Part shown: in pieces, positions 16,064 through 23,935 of the stretch
How positions within the stretch are numbered: position 1 is the first letter of the stretch
Layout of the letters: every line of letters starts with the position of its first letter
Assembly: GCA_900546785.1 (NCBI GenBank)
Contig: URED01000017.1
Span: 1-42,587 of the forward strand
Reading direction: 5' to 3'
Source: an uncultured Oscillospiraceae bacterium
GTDB taxonomy: Bacteria; Bacillota; Clostridia; Oscillospirales; Acutalibacteraceae
Length of the DNA: 42,587 bases
Made by a program: the position numbers and the translations under genes
Notes under the pieces: model-generated
What the model saw: only the letters and a program-made list of their open reading frames with translations
Told to the model about the DNA's origin: nothing
Database searches by the model: none

Positions 16064-16933
16064 TTGATTATGGCTTACAAACTTGTAGTTGATTCCTGCT
16101 GTGATATTACCGAGGATATGAAGCAGTGGAGCGATTTTGAGATTGTTCCGCTCACTTTACAGATCGGCGATTACGTAATTCAGGACGACGCTGATTTTGA
16201 CCAGAATGATTTTATTTCCCGAATGGTGGCAAGCGACGTGCTTGCCAAATCCGCCTGCCCCTCACCGGAGGCTTTTGCCAAAGCCTGCGAGGGCGATTAT
16301 GATGAAGTTTATCTGATGACGATAACAGATAAGCTCAGCGGCACCTACAACAGCGCGCTGCAGGGCGTGGAGCTTTACCGTGACGAGCATGATGACGGCA
16401 AAAAGATACACGTTTTCAATTCGCTGGCAACATCCGGCCTGGAAACGCTTATGGCGCATAAGATCAAGGCGCTTGCAGACGCAGGCAAAAGCTTTGACGA
16501 GGTAATTGCAGAAGTTGAAGAATACTGCGTGAAAAACTGCGGCCTTTACTTTTGCCTGGAGAGCCTTGACGCGCTTAAGGGCAACGGCAGACTCTTCAAC
16601 CTTGCTGCGAATGTGATTGAAGCGCTGCGCGTTAAGCTGATATGCAGGCGCACGGATTACGGGAACATTTCCGTTGCGGGCAAGGATCTTACGGAAAAGC
16701 GCGCGCTTGCCAAGCTTGCGAATCTGATTGCCAAGGACACGGACGGCTGCGATCTGCGCGATAAAAAGTGTATTATAAGCCACGTGTGCTGCGAGGGCAA
16801 GGCAAACCAGGTGAAAGAGCTGATTGCCGAGGCGACCGGTTACCCGGGCGAAAATATAATTGTGCTTAAGGCAAGCGGATTGAATTCCCTTTACGCCTCC
16901 AACGGCGGAATCATCGTTTCATTCAGCAAATAA
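16064..16933 (+). CDS. DegV family fatty-acid-binding protein
   Basis: 289 residues. DegV/FakB fold: opens KLVVDSCCDIT, then VPLTLQIGD, and the lipid-binding TITDKLSGTYNSA segment. Members bind a fatty acid and many present it to a DhaK-like kinase (FakA) for phosphorylation; no fakA lies nearby, so the role here is inferred from family only. AAAGGG (16051-16056) is seven bases from the TTG at 16064 and 13 from the ATG at 16070; the TTG is favoured by spacing, but MAYKLVVDS from the ATG is also plausible. Monocistronic, between its promoter and a terminator. Confidence 0.9.
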   Translation: MIMAYKLVVDSCCDITEDMKQWSDFEIVPLTLQIGDYVIQDDADFDQNDFISRMVASDVLAKSACPSPEAFAKACEGDYDEVYLMTITDKLSGTYNSALQGVELYRDEHDDGKKIHVFNSLATSGLETLMAHKIKALADAGKSFDEVIAEVEEYCVKNCGLYFCLESLDALKGNGRLFNLAANVIEALRVKLICRRTDYGNISVAGKDLTEKRALAKLANLIAKDTDGCDLRDKKCIISHVCCEGKANQVKELIAEATGYPGENIIVLKASGLNSLYASNGGIIVSFSK

Positions 16934-16953
16934 GAATACAAGTCACAACCGTA

Positions 16954-16994
16954 AAAGCGGTCTGAACCCCAAATGGCTCAGGCCGCTTTATTTT
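16954..16994. terminator. Terminator between degV and hydF
   Basis: Twelve-bp stem with one G-U pair (16954-16965 with 16978-16989) followed on the plus strand by TTTATTTTAT. It ends degV; the minus side has only a short T-run, so it may serve hydF weakly. Confidence 0.75.
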
Positions 16995-17000
16995 ATAGTA

Positions 17001-18194
17001 TCAATATTCAATATCCGGGATCGGCGCGATCGTACGCGCAAGGATGCCGTTCATATAAGCAATGGCGGTGCCGTAATTCGTAAACGGAACGCCCTGCTTT
17101 TCGGCAGAGTGCATTCTGTATTCGATCTCCGCCGGATTCAGCATACAGCCGCCGCAGTGGATCACGAGCTTAAACGCAGTCAGATCCTGCGGAAACCCGC
17201 CGCCGCTTGACCAGTGCAGATCCAGCTGAGCGCCGGTTCTTTCTTTAAGCCAGCGCGGCAGTTTTACGGTGCCGATATCATCGCACTGCCTGTGGTGTGT
17301 GCAGCCCTCGCTGATAAGCACCGAATCGCCGTCTTTAAGCGTATCAATCACCCTTGCGCCCTTGACGGCGGTGCCGAGAAAGCCCTTATACCTTGCCATG
17401 AGGATGGAAAAAGACGTGAGCGGCACGGACTGCGGCACAATCTTTGAGACGGCGGCAAACGCCTGCGAATCCGTTACGACAAGCGCGGGCGGAGCCTTGA
17501 GCGAATCGAGCGTATGCCGAAGCTCCGTTTCCCTTGTTACAACGGCAACGGCGCCGCTGTCTATCGTATCTCTTATTGCCTGCTGCTGGGGTAATATCAT
17601 TCTGCCCTTCGGCGCGGCGGAATCGATCGGCGTTACAAGCACCACGATATCGCCAGGCGAAATAAGATCGCCCACGAGGCGCACCTGTTTTTCCGGCGGT
17701 TTATAGAGCGCGGCAAGCGTTTCCTTGAGCTGCTCTATTCCCTGCCCTTTCAGAGCGCTCGTATAGACGGTATCCTTTGAATCCTGCGGCACGCTTTCCA
17801 GCAGATCCGCTTTGTTTTTAACGGTAAGATACGGGATCTTGCGTTCTTCAAAAAGAGAGATCAACTGCTTTTCGCAATCATTTTGCTGTCTGTTGGCATC
17901 TGTAACAAGCACTGCCGCATTACAGGCGCGCAGGATCTTTTTTGCGGATTCCACGCGCTTTTCACCGAGCGTGCCGGTATCGTCAAACCCCGGGGTATCT
18001 ATGATCATGACCGGGCCGATCGGCAGCAGCTCCATGCCTTTTTTGACGGGATCCGTTGTTGTGCCGCCGATCTCGCTTACGACGGAAAGATCCTGCCCCG
18101 TTACTGCGTTTACAAGGCTGCTTTTGCCGGCATTGCGGCAGCCGAAAAAAGCAATAGAAAGTCTTTCCCCGGAGGGGGTGCTGTTTAGGCTCAT
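17001..18194 (-). CDS. hydF: [FeFe]-hydrogenase maturation GTPase HydF
   Basis: 397 residues, normal length. HydF is the scaffold on which the two-iron part of the H-cluster is built and from which it is handed to HydA. GTPase part: P-loop GCRNAGKSS (18-26), TTTDP (45-49), DTPG (66-69), NKAD (127-130). The cluster-binding part shows Cys298-x-His300 (CTHH) and HCGGC (346-350), the CxHx44-53HCxxC signature. All ligands are present. Last gene of the minus-strand maturation operon, 27 bases after hydG, with GGAGATGATGAT before the ATG. No hydrogenase structural gene is in the window. Confidence 0.97.
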   Translation of the reverse strand: MSLNSTPSGERLSIAFFGCRNAGKSSLVNAVTGQDLSVVSEIGGTTTDPVKKGMELLPIGPVMIIDTPGFDDTGTLGEKRVESAKKILRACNAAVLVTDANRQQNDCEKQLISLFEERKIPYLTVKNKADLLESVPQDSKDTVYTSALKGQGIEQLKETLAALYKPPEKQVRLVGDLISPGDIVVLVTPIDSAAPKGRMILPQQQAIRDTIDSGAVAVVTRETELRHTLDSLKAPPALVVTDSQAFAAVSKIVPQSVPLTSFSILMARYKGFLGTAVKGARVIDTLKDGDSVLISEGCTHHRQCDDIGTVKLPRWLKERTGAQLDLHWSSGGGFPQDLTAFKLVIHCGGCMLNPAEIEYRMHSAEKQGVPFTNYGTAIAYMNGILARTIAPIPDIEY

Positions 18195-18221
18195 ATCATC
18201 ATCTCCAAATCATATTTGCGG

Positions 18222-19643
18222 TTAAAACCTGAAGTCCCTCTCTCCGTTTTCTATCTTTACAAGGCGCTCGCGAACGATCTGCTTTACCTTATCACTGCCG
18301 ATATTTTCTATCTCCTTTTCAATAAGCGCCTCGCCCTTTCTGCGTGTATCCTCGCCGGCGTAATCCATAAGGAACTCCTTTAATGTCATAAGCGCGTTCG
18401 GGTGGCAGCAGTTCTGTATCTGCCCGGATTTGCATAGGCTCATAAAGCGGTCACCCGTTCTGCCCTCGCGGTAGCAAGCCGTGCAGAAAGACGGAATATA
18501 GCCCGCGCCCATGAGCCAATTTACGACCTCATCGAGCGTGCGGTTATCCGAAACGTCGAATTGCTCGGTATCATGCGGCCTTTCCTCCTCACAATAGCCG
18601 CCTACGGACGTTCTGGAGCCGCCGCTGATCTGGCTTACGCCGAGGCGGATGATCTTTTCACGCACGGCAGGCGTTTCGCGCGTGGAGATGATCATGCCGG
18701 TATACGGCACGGCGATGCGGATACACGCCGCGATCTTGCAGAACATCTCATCGCTTAAGGAATTATCGAAATCATTCGGGTCAATATCGTCCGCCCTTTT
18801 GACTCGGGGTACGCTGATCGTGTGCGGGCCGACGCCGTGCACGGCTTCAAGGTGCTCTGCGTGCATCAGCAGCCCTGCAAATTCATACCTGTACTTATCA
18901 AGGCCGAACAGCACGCCGATGCCAACATCGTCTATGCCGCCCTCCATAGCCCTGTCCATCGCCTCCGTATGGTAGGCGTAATTGTGCTTTGGACCTGTGG
19001 GGTGCAGGTATTCATAGCTTTCCTTGTGGTAGGTTTCCTGAAACAGGATATACGTACCGATGCCGGCCTCTTTAAGCTTTCTGTAATTTTCCACGGTTGT
19101 GGCGGCAATATTGACGTTCACACGGCGGATCGCGCCGTTTTTATGCTTTATGGAGTAAATGGTCTTTATACAATCCAGTATGTATTCAATCGGGTTGTTT
19201 ACAGGGTCCTCCCCCGCCTCTATGGCAAGGCGTTTATGCCCCATATCCTGTAGGGCAATGACCTCCTTTGCAACCTCCTCCTGCGTGAGCTTTTTCCTTG
19301 CGATATGCTTGTTTTTCTGATGATAAGGGCAGTAAAGGCAGCCGTTTACGCAGTAATTGGAAAGATAGAGCGGCGCGAACATAACGATCCTGTTGCCGTA
19401 AAAATCCTTTTTGATCTGCTCTGCAAGATCATAGATCTCCTGCACCTTTTTCTCGTTATCACATGCAAGAAGTACGCTTGCCTCGCGGTGCGAAAGGCCC
19501 TTCCTTTGCTTTGCCTTTTCTATGATCTGGTCAACAAGCGCAAGGTTATCCTTGTTTTCATCCGCATATTTCAGCGTCTCCCTGATCTCCGCATCGTTGA
19601 TAAATTCCTCTGCTTTCAATGATTTCGGGTCATATTTTATCAT
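18222..19643 (-). CDS. hydG: [FeFe]-hydrogenase maturase HydG (tyrosine lyase)
   Basis: 473 residues. Radical-SAM enzyme that cleaves tyrosine to p-cresol and dehydroglycine and yields the CO and cyanide ligands of the H-cluster. The radical-SAM cluster motif is CVNGCLYC (Cys98, 102, 105). The C-terminal auxiliary-cluster motif Cys387-x2-Cys390-x22-Cys413 is the mark that separates HydG from ThiH and is complete. AGAGAGG before the ATG. Sits between hydE (35-base gap) and hydF. Confidence 0.97.
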   Translation of the reverse strand: MIKYDPKSLKAEEFINDAEIRETLKYADENKDNLALVDQIIEKAKQRKGLSHREASVLLACDNEKKVQEIYDLAEQIKKDFYGNRIVMFAPLYLSNYCVNGCLYCPYHQKNKHIARKKLTQEEVAKEVIALQDMGHKRLAIEAGEDPVNNPIEYILDCIKTIYSIKHKNGAIRRVNVNIAATTVENYRKLKEAGIGTYILFQETYHKESYEYLHPTGPKHNYAYHTEAMDRAMEGGIDDVGIGVLFGLDKYRYEFAGLLMHAEHLEAVHGVGPHTISVPRVKRADDIDPNDFDNSLSDEMFCKIAACIRIAVPYTGMIISTRETPAVREKIIRLGVSQISGGSRTSVGGYCEEERPHDTEQFDVSDNRTLDEVVNWLMGAGYIPSFCTACYREGRTGDRFMSLCKSGQIQNCCHPNALMTLKEFLMDYAGEDTRRKGEALIEKEIENIGSDKVKQIVRERLVKIENGERDFRF

Positions 19644-19678
19644 ATTCTATTGCCTCTCTTTAATTGTTATAATCATTT

Positions 19679-20734
19679 TTACTGCACTTGCGAAGGTATA
19701 TAATCTCCCCTGCTGCTTACGATCTCATATCCCGCCGCGCGCATCTGCGCTTTCAAAACTGCAAGCCCCTCGGCAGCTTCTGCGCCAGTGTGTGCTTTAT
19801 TGTTGTAAAGCGTATATTTTTCACGCTCGTTTTCCGGCGTCAGATTCGGCATGATCACGTTTGCGCCGGCGTTCATGCCGTTCACATGGCCGTTGCCGTC
19901 CACCGTTGCTAGCGCCGTTGTGGCGGGGAGCAGCACATGGGGCAGCGTAAGCCGGATCAGTGCAAGCATAAACAGCGTTAATTCCGCCGAGCCGTCGCTG
20001 TACGAGCGAAACGGCGTATCCCGATGCGGCACAAACGGGCCTATGCCCACCATCTCCGGCTGAAGCTCCTTTAAAAACGCAAATTCGCCGGCAAGATCGT
20101 CTATGGTCTGAAACGGCAAGCCGGCCATAAAACCGGCGCCCGTCTGATAACCGAGGGATTTCAGATCCTTTAAGCACCGCAATCTGTTTTCAAAGCGCAT
20201 CTGCGGCGGGTGCAGCTTTCCATAATGCGCGGCGTTTGCCGTTTCGTGGCGGAGCAGATATCTGTCGGCGCCCGCGTCTTTGAGCCGTTTGTAGCTTTCA
20301 AAGCTGCGCTCGCCGAGCGAAAGCGTTACGGCGCAGCCGGGGCAGAGTGCCTTGATTTTTTGTATTATACCGCACAGGACTTCATCCGTATAATAAGCGT
20401 CCTCCCCGCCCTGAAGCACAAAGGTGCGAAACCCCAAAGCATAGCCTTTTCGGGCGCATTCCAAAATCTCGGTTTCATAAAGGCGGTAGCGGGAAACACC
20501 GCCGTTTGAACGGCGGATGCCGCAATAAAAGCAGTCATTTTTACAGTGATTGGAGATCTCGATCAGCCCGCGGATAAAAACGTTTCTGCCGTAGACCGAA
20601 TCCCGCACCTGCCGCGCGTTCTCAAAAAGATACCCGGCACATGCCTTCCTGTTTTCGATCAGCAGTTTATACGCCTCTTTACTGAGGAATGTATCCCGGC
20701 GCAGCTGATCGATCAGCTGCTCATACATTGGCAT
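19679..20734 (-). CDS. hydE: [FeFe]-hydrogenase maturase HydE
   Basis: 351 residues. Radical-SAM protein acting on an iron-cysteine complex to help make the H-cluster azadithiolate bridge. Radical-SAM motif CKNDCFYC (Cys64, 68, 71) followed by GIR; VLQGGEDAYY and GNGHVNGMNAGANVIMPNL are the family-typical segments found also in BioB/PylB relatives. Neighbours hydG and hydF settle the call. Its ATG lies inside the end of the upstream regulator gene (14-base overlap), pointing to translational coupling. Confidence 0.96.
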   Translation of the reverse strand: MPMYEQLIDQLRRDTFLSKEAYKLLIENRKACAGYLFENARQVRDSVYGRNVFIRGLIEISNHCKNDCFYCGIRRSNGGVSRYRLYETEILECARKGYALGFRTFVLQGGEDAYYTDEVLCGIIQKIKALCPGCAVTLSLGERSFESYKRLKDAGADRYLLRHETANAAHYGKLHPPQMRFENRLRCLKDLKSLGYQTGAGFMAGLPFQTIDDLAGEFAFLKELQPEMVGIGPFVPHRDTPFRSYSDGSAELTLFMLALIRLTLPHVLLPATTALATVDGNGHVNGMNAGANVIMPNLTPENEREKYTLYNNKAHTGAEAAEGLAVLKAQMRAAGYEIVSSRGDYIPSQVQ

Positions 20735-20966
20735 AAGCCGTTTTGGCGGAAACGCCGCTGAGCCTGCCGATCTTGCCGCCCAGGCTGTTTATGATATCCT
20801 GCGGCGCGTCAACCGCAACCGAAATGATATTTATGTTTCTTTTATGATACGGCACACCCATTCTGCCTATAATATAATCGCCGTACTCGCTAAGTATTGC
20901 GTTAAGCTCTGCCGCAGAATCCCTGTTTTCAACAATAATGCCGATAACGGCAACGCGAGTTTCCGT
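20721..20966 (-). CDS. TM1266-type hydrogenase system regulator with ACG start
   Basis: An 81-residue frame reading (start)ETRVAVIGIIVENRD ... GDYIIGRMGVPYHKRNINI ... GGKIGRLSGVSAKTAYANV. This matches the small ferredoxin-like/ACT-type proteins (TM1266 family) encoded with hydEFG and annotated as iron-only hydrogenase system regulators. Family members normally begin MET[RK]; here the codon in that place is ACG (20964-20966). No ATG, GTG or TTG lies in frame between the TGA just upstream and the middle of the domain. GAGGGGG (20974-20980) is seven bases before the ACG, ideal spacing. So either ACG (less likely ATT at 20970-20972) is used, or a base is wrong. Overlaps hydE by 14 bases. Confidence 0.8.
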   Translation of the reverse strand, partial: TETRVAVIGIIVENRDSAAELNAILSEYGDYIIGRMGVPYHKRNINIISVAVDAPQDIINSLGGKIGRLSGVSAKTAYANV

Positions 20967-20973
20967 AAAAATT

Positions 20974-21081
20974 CCCCCTCAAAAAGAAAAATCCGCGCAA
21001 AATGAGCGCGGAAGATCAGCTTCTGTATGCTGCGCGCTTTCGGTCAGGATAAAAATATGCTTTCCGTCAGTTTGCGGTATT
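20974..21081 (-). promoter_or_regulatory. hyd operon leader: terminator with competing antiterminator
   Basis: Between the promoter start (about 21081) and the first gene the minus-strand RNA can form an intrinsic terminator: TCCGCGC (20992-20998 as read on plus) with GCGCGGA (21006-21012), then TTTTTCTTTTT directly against the ribosome site. An alternative hairpin uses the terminator's 5' arm: 21033-21038 pairs with 21005-21010, stacked on CAGC/GCTG (21029-21032 with 21017-21020). Only one of the two can form. Upstream lie two copies of CTGACSGAAAGC (21059-21070 and 21036-21047). This is the layout of a riboswitch or protein-controlled attenuator; I do not recognise a known class. Confidence 0.65.
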
Positions 21082-21087
21082 GTGAAT

Positions 21088-21116
21088 ATTTTATCACTTT
21101 TCATTTAGATTTTCAA
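21088..21116 (-). promoter_or_regulatory. hyd maturation operon promoter
   Basis: Minus-strand TTGAAA (21111-21116), 17-base spacer, TAAAAT (21088-21093). It faces the opposite promoter at 21124-21152, so the two transcripts diverge from less than 80 bases. Confidence 0.7.
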
Positions 21117-21123
21117 TAGTCTA

Positions 21124-21152
21124 TTGCTTTAAAACGGGGCAAAATGTATAAT
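21124..21152 (+). promoter_or_regulatory. Promoter of the pseudouridine synthase-luxS operon
   Basis: TTGCTT (21124-21129), 17-base spacer, consensus TATAAT (21147-21152). Transcription would start near 21159, so in-frame starts at 21144 or 21159 would be untranscribed or leaderless. Confidence 0.6.
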
Positions 21153-21176
21153 CTAATCATGAGGACTGTTGAATTT

Positions 21177-22010
21177 ATGATAGAAAAGAAGGACGCTGAA
21201 AGACGGATCAGGGATATCCTGCACGAATTCGGCTTTTCGTCCGCCCTGATAAAAAAGCTGAAAGCGTACAGCAACGGCATCCTGAAAAACGGTGAGCCGG
21301 CGCGCACGATAGATCCCGTTTTTGAGGGGGATCTGCTGACGGTCAATATGGAAAGCACAGGCACACCGCCGGAAAACTCCGGGGTGAAGCTGCCTGTTTT
21401 GTATGAGGACGAGGATCTTTTGTGCGTGGACAAACCCCCGAATATGCCGGTGCACGAAAGCAGGAACCACCGGGGCGACACCGTTGCAAACGCCGCAGCT
21501 GCGCATCTGGACGGGGCGTTTCGCGCCGTCTACAGGCTGGACAGGGATACGAGCGGCGCCGTTTTGATTGCAAAAAACGAGCTTGCGGCGGCAAAGCTGG
21601 CAGGAAAAGTCAGAAAAAATTATTACGCCGTTGCCTGCGGCGTCATAAACGGAAGCGGAATCATTGACGCGCCCATAAAACGGGAGCGCGACAGCATAAT
21701 CAAACGCTGTGTTGCGGCGGACGGCGAACGCGCCGTTACGCATTACGAAGCACTTTTGCACAATGATAAATATACCCTGCTTAAGCTCAGGCTGGAGACC
21801 GGGCGCACACACCAGATCCGAGTGCACCTTGCGCACATGGGCTTTCCGCTTGCGGGAGACAGCCTGTACGGCGGCGGTACGGAGGATATAAAAAGGCAGG
21901 CGCTGCACTGCCGCGATATCTATTTTGAGCACCCGATCACGGGCGGGGAAATACACATTTTCTGCGACCTTGCACAGGATATAAAACAACTTATTGAGGA
22001 GATGGGATAA
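21177..22010 (+). CDS. RluA-family pseudouridine synthase
   Basis: 277 residues from this start. An N-terminal S4-like part (DAERRIRDILHEFGFSSALI) precedes the catalytic domain. VYRLDRDTSGAVLIAKN carries the catalytic Asp of the HRLDxxTSG motif, with Tyr in place of the first His. LETGRTHQIRVHL is the second family motif. It turns uridines in rRNA or tRNA to pseudouridine; the target cannot be told. Start: GAGGA (21161-21165) precedes the ATG at 21177; ATGs at 21159 and 21144 are in frame but lack a ribosome site and lie at or before the predicted transcript start. The stop shares one base with the next gene's ATG. Confidence 0.9.
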   Translation: MIEKKDAERRIRDILHEFGFSSALIKKLKAYSNGILKNGEPARTIDPVFEGDLLTVNMESTGTPPENSGVKLPVLYEDEDLLCVDKPPNMPVHESRNHRGDTVANAAAAHLDGAFRAVYRLDRDTSGAVLIAKNELAAAKLAGKVRKNYYAVACGVINGSGIIDAPIKRERDSIIKRCVAADGERAVTHYEALLHNDKYTLLKLRLETGRTHQIRVHLAHMGFPLAGDSLYGGGTEDIKRQALHCRDIYFEHPITGGEIHIFCDLAQDIKQLIEEMG

Positions 22011-22927
22011 TGCCGGCGTTTTCAACACATTACTTTTTTGCCGCCGATCTTTTTGAAAGGCTTAGAAAAGAAGCGGATTTTGAGCTGAACAAAAACGCGC
22101 TTCTCATAGGCGCGCAGGGGCCTGATATTTTCTTTTTTCACCGTGCGCTGCCATGGCAGAAAGGCAAAACGCTCAGAAAAGCAGGCTCTGCCATGCACCG
22201 GGCAAAATGCGGCGATATCATAGACTGCTTTAAGGCATATTGCGAAAAAAACGGCGGCAGCATTGCAAAAAGCTATGTTTACGGCTTTATTCTGCACTAT
22301 GCGCTGGACAGGGTATGCCACCCGTATATCTACTTTATTCAGAACAGGATAACGGAAAAATTCCCGAAAATGAATAAAAATTCCGCGCACAACATGATTG
22401 AACTTTCACTGGATTCCGTATTGCTGAGCGAAAGAAAGCGCACGAAAGACCCGCGCGGCTTTAAGACCGAGAACATGATAAATTATTCCGAAAAAGAATT
22501 AACGGAGATAACCGAGGTCATTGCGGCGGCGGGAAAGCTCTTTCCCCCGCACACATTCACGGCGGCGGACGCCGCGCAGGCAATCCAGGACACACGGGCG
22601 GCTCAGCGCCTGCTTACGGATAAGAGCGGCGGTAAAGAAAAATTTTTAAAACGGGCGGAGCGGCTGTTTTTTCCGCTTACGGGAAATTTCAGAATTTCGG
22701 CATTTATGCGCACAGATGACTTGGAAAAAGCCGTAAAATATGTTAATATAAACAACAGAGGCTGGATATCTCCTTTCAGCGAGGGGCTGAGAACGGAAAG
22801 CTTTACCGAGCTTTTTGCGCTTGCCAAAACGCAGGCGGTTGAGATGATAAAGCGCCTGAACGCCGGACTGAGCGGAGAAGAGATAACCGGTAATCTATCA
22901 TTTTTAACGGGAGTGAAAGTGCAGTGA
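22010..22927 (+). CDS. Zinc-dependent phospholipase C-like protein
   Basis: 305 residues, no signal peptide. The N-terminal half carries His/Asp spacing typical of the zinc-PLC/S1-P1-like fold: STHYFF, GAQGPDIFFFH, AMHRAK, GFILHYALDRVCHPYI. Intracellular proteins of this group are common in Clostridia and their substrate is unknown; the name does not prove phospholipase activity. The C-terminal half is helical and charged. ATG overlaps the preceding stop (TAATG), and the end overlaps the luxS GTG by four bases, so translation of the three genes is coupled. Confidence 0.8.
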   Translation: MPAFSTHYFFAADLFERLRKEADFELNKNALLIGAQGPDIFFFHRALPWQKGKTLRKAGSAMHRAKCGDIIDCFKAYCEKNGGSIAKSYVYGFILHYALDRVCHPYIYFIQNRITEKFPKMNKNSAHNMIELSLDSVLLSERKRTKDPRGFKTENMINYSEKELTEITEVIAAAGKLFPPHTFTAADAAQAIQDTRAAQRLLTDKSGGKEKFLKRAERLFFPLTGNFRISAFMRTDDLEKAVKYVNINNRGWISPFSEGLRTESFTELFALAKTQAVEMIKRLNAGLSGEEITGNLSFLTGVKVQ

Positions 22928-23394
22928 AAACGATACCGAGTTTTCAGATCGACCACAATATTTTAAAGAAAGGAATCTATATCAGCCGCATAGACGACGA
23001 TATCACCACCTATGACATAAGAATGCGGGAGCCGAACCGCGAGCCTGTTATGACCAACGCCGCCATGCATACGATAGAGCACATTTTTGCCACCTATGTG
23101 CGCAACACGGAATTCGGGGACAATATTATCTATTTCGGCCCGATGGGATGCAGGACGGGATTTTATTTCCTTACCCGCTCGCTTACGGACGGCTATTGTA
23201 TCAATCTTATAAAAGAGGCGTTTCAGTACATTGCGGATTACTGGGGCATGATACCCGGCGCGACGATGAAGGAATGCGGCAACTGCAAGGACCACAATCT
23301 TGCCCAGGCAAAGGAAGAGGCAAAGGAATTTCTGGAAGTCATAAAGGACTGGTCGAAAGAAGACCTGAAATATCCGACCGCAAAAGACGAATAA
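22924..23394 (+). CDS. luxS: S-ribosylhomocysteine lyase LuxS
   Basis: 156 residues, normal length. Cleaves S-ribosylhomocysteine to homocysteine and DPD, the precursor of autoinducer-2, and recycles the methyl cycle. Metal ligands: HTIEH (His49, His53) and Cys118 in ECGN; the catalytic Cys76 lies in GCRTGF. GTG start within a GTGA overlap with the upstream gene. Not beside its usual partner mtn/pfs; here it shares an operon with a pseudouridine synthase and a zinc-PLC-like protein. Confidence 0.97.
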   Translation: MKTIPSFQIDHNILKKGIYISRIDDDITTYDIRMREPNREPVMTNAAMHTIEHIFATYVRNTEFGDNIIYFGPMGCRTGFYFLTRSLTDGYCINLIKEAFQYIADYWGMIPGATMKECGNCKDHNLAQAKEEAKEFLEVIKDWSKEDLKYPTAKDE

Positions 23395-23403
23395 GGAGAA
23401 GTT

Positions 23404-23913
23404 ATGGAGCCCCTGTTTACCACGCAGACAGTTTACAGCTTTGCGGAATACAAGCGGTGGTGCTTAGCTATGAGTCAAAAAAGAGCGAAAATCATCACCG
23501 GAGTTCCCATAGCATTATTTTTGCTCTATGCCGCGCAGTTCCTTTTTGAACCGATTGATGCAAGAAGTAAAATATTCACGCTGATTATGACAGCCTTTTT
23601 TTGCGGTGCACTGATCGGATTATTCTATATTCGGAGAAACAGGCAAATTAAAAAAACATATTATTCTAACCAAACCGTTCAGAAGAGCGGCGCGGTCACG
23701 ATCGATTTTTTTGACCATCATCTGATCTCGCACGGCACGGACGGCTACGTAGAATATAGGTATGCGAATTGTTACAGAATTATAGAAACAAAAACAAATT
23801 TTTACATTATGACGGCAACCAATTCAGGTATTATCATCGTCAAGCAAAACTGCACGCCGGAGCTGATTGCATTTTTGCAGGAACTTAAGAAAAAAGTAAA
23901 TATCAAAAAATAA
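23404..23913 (+). CDS. YcxB-like two-helix membrane protein
   Basis: 169 residues. An amphipathic start is followed by two membrane helices (about 32-50 and 58-76), a basic turn (RRNRQIKK), then a strand-rich cytoplasmic domain ending EYRYANCYRIIETKTNFYIMT, the pattern of YcxB-like C-terminal (bacterial PH-like) domains. AAGGAGAAG before the ATG. Lies ten bases after luxS, so in the same operon. Function unknown. Confidence 0.75.
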   Translation: MEPLFTTQTVYSFAEYKRWCLAMSQKRAKIITGVPIALFLLYAAQFLFEPIDARSKIFTLIMTAFFCGALIGLFYIRRNRQIKKTYYSNQTVQKSGAVTIDFFDHHLISHGTDGYVEYRYANCYRIIETKTNFYIMTATNSGIIIVKQNCTPELIAFLQELKKKVNIKK

Positions 23914-23935
23914 TCATAAAAGAGAGGGTATGATT

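Noticed and set aside
20967..21081. Leader as a c-di-GMP-I (GEMM) riboswitch
   Set aside because: GCAAAC and GAAAGC bits recall it, but the conserved core order and helices do not fit.
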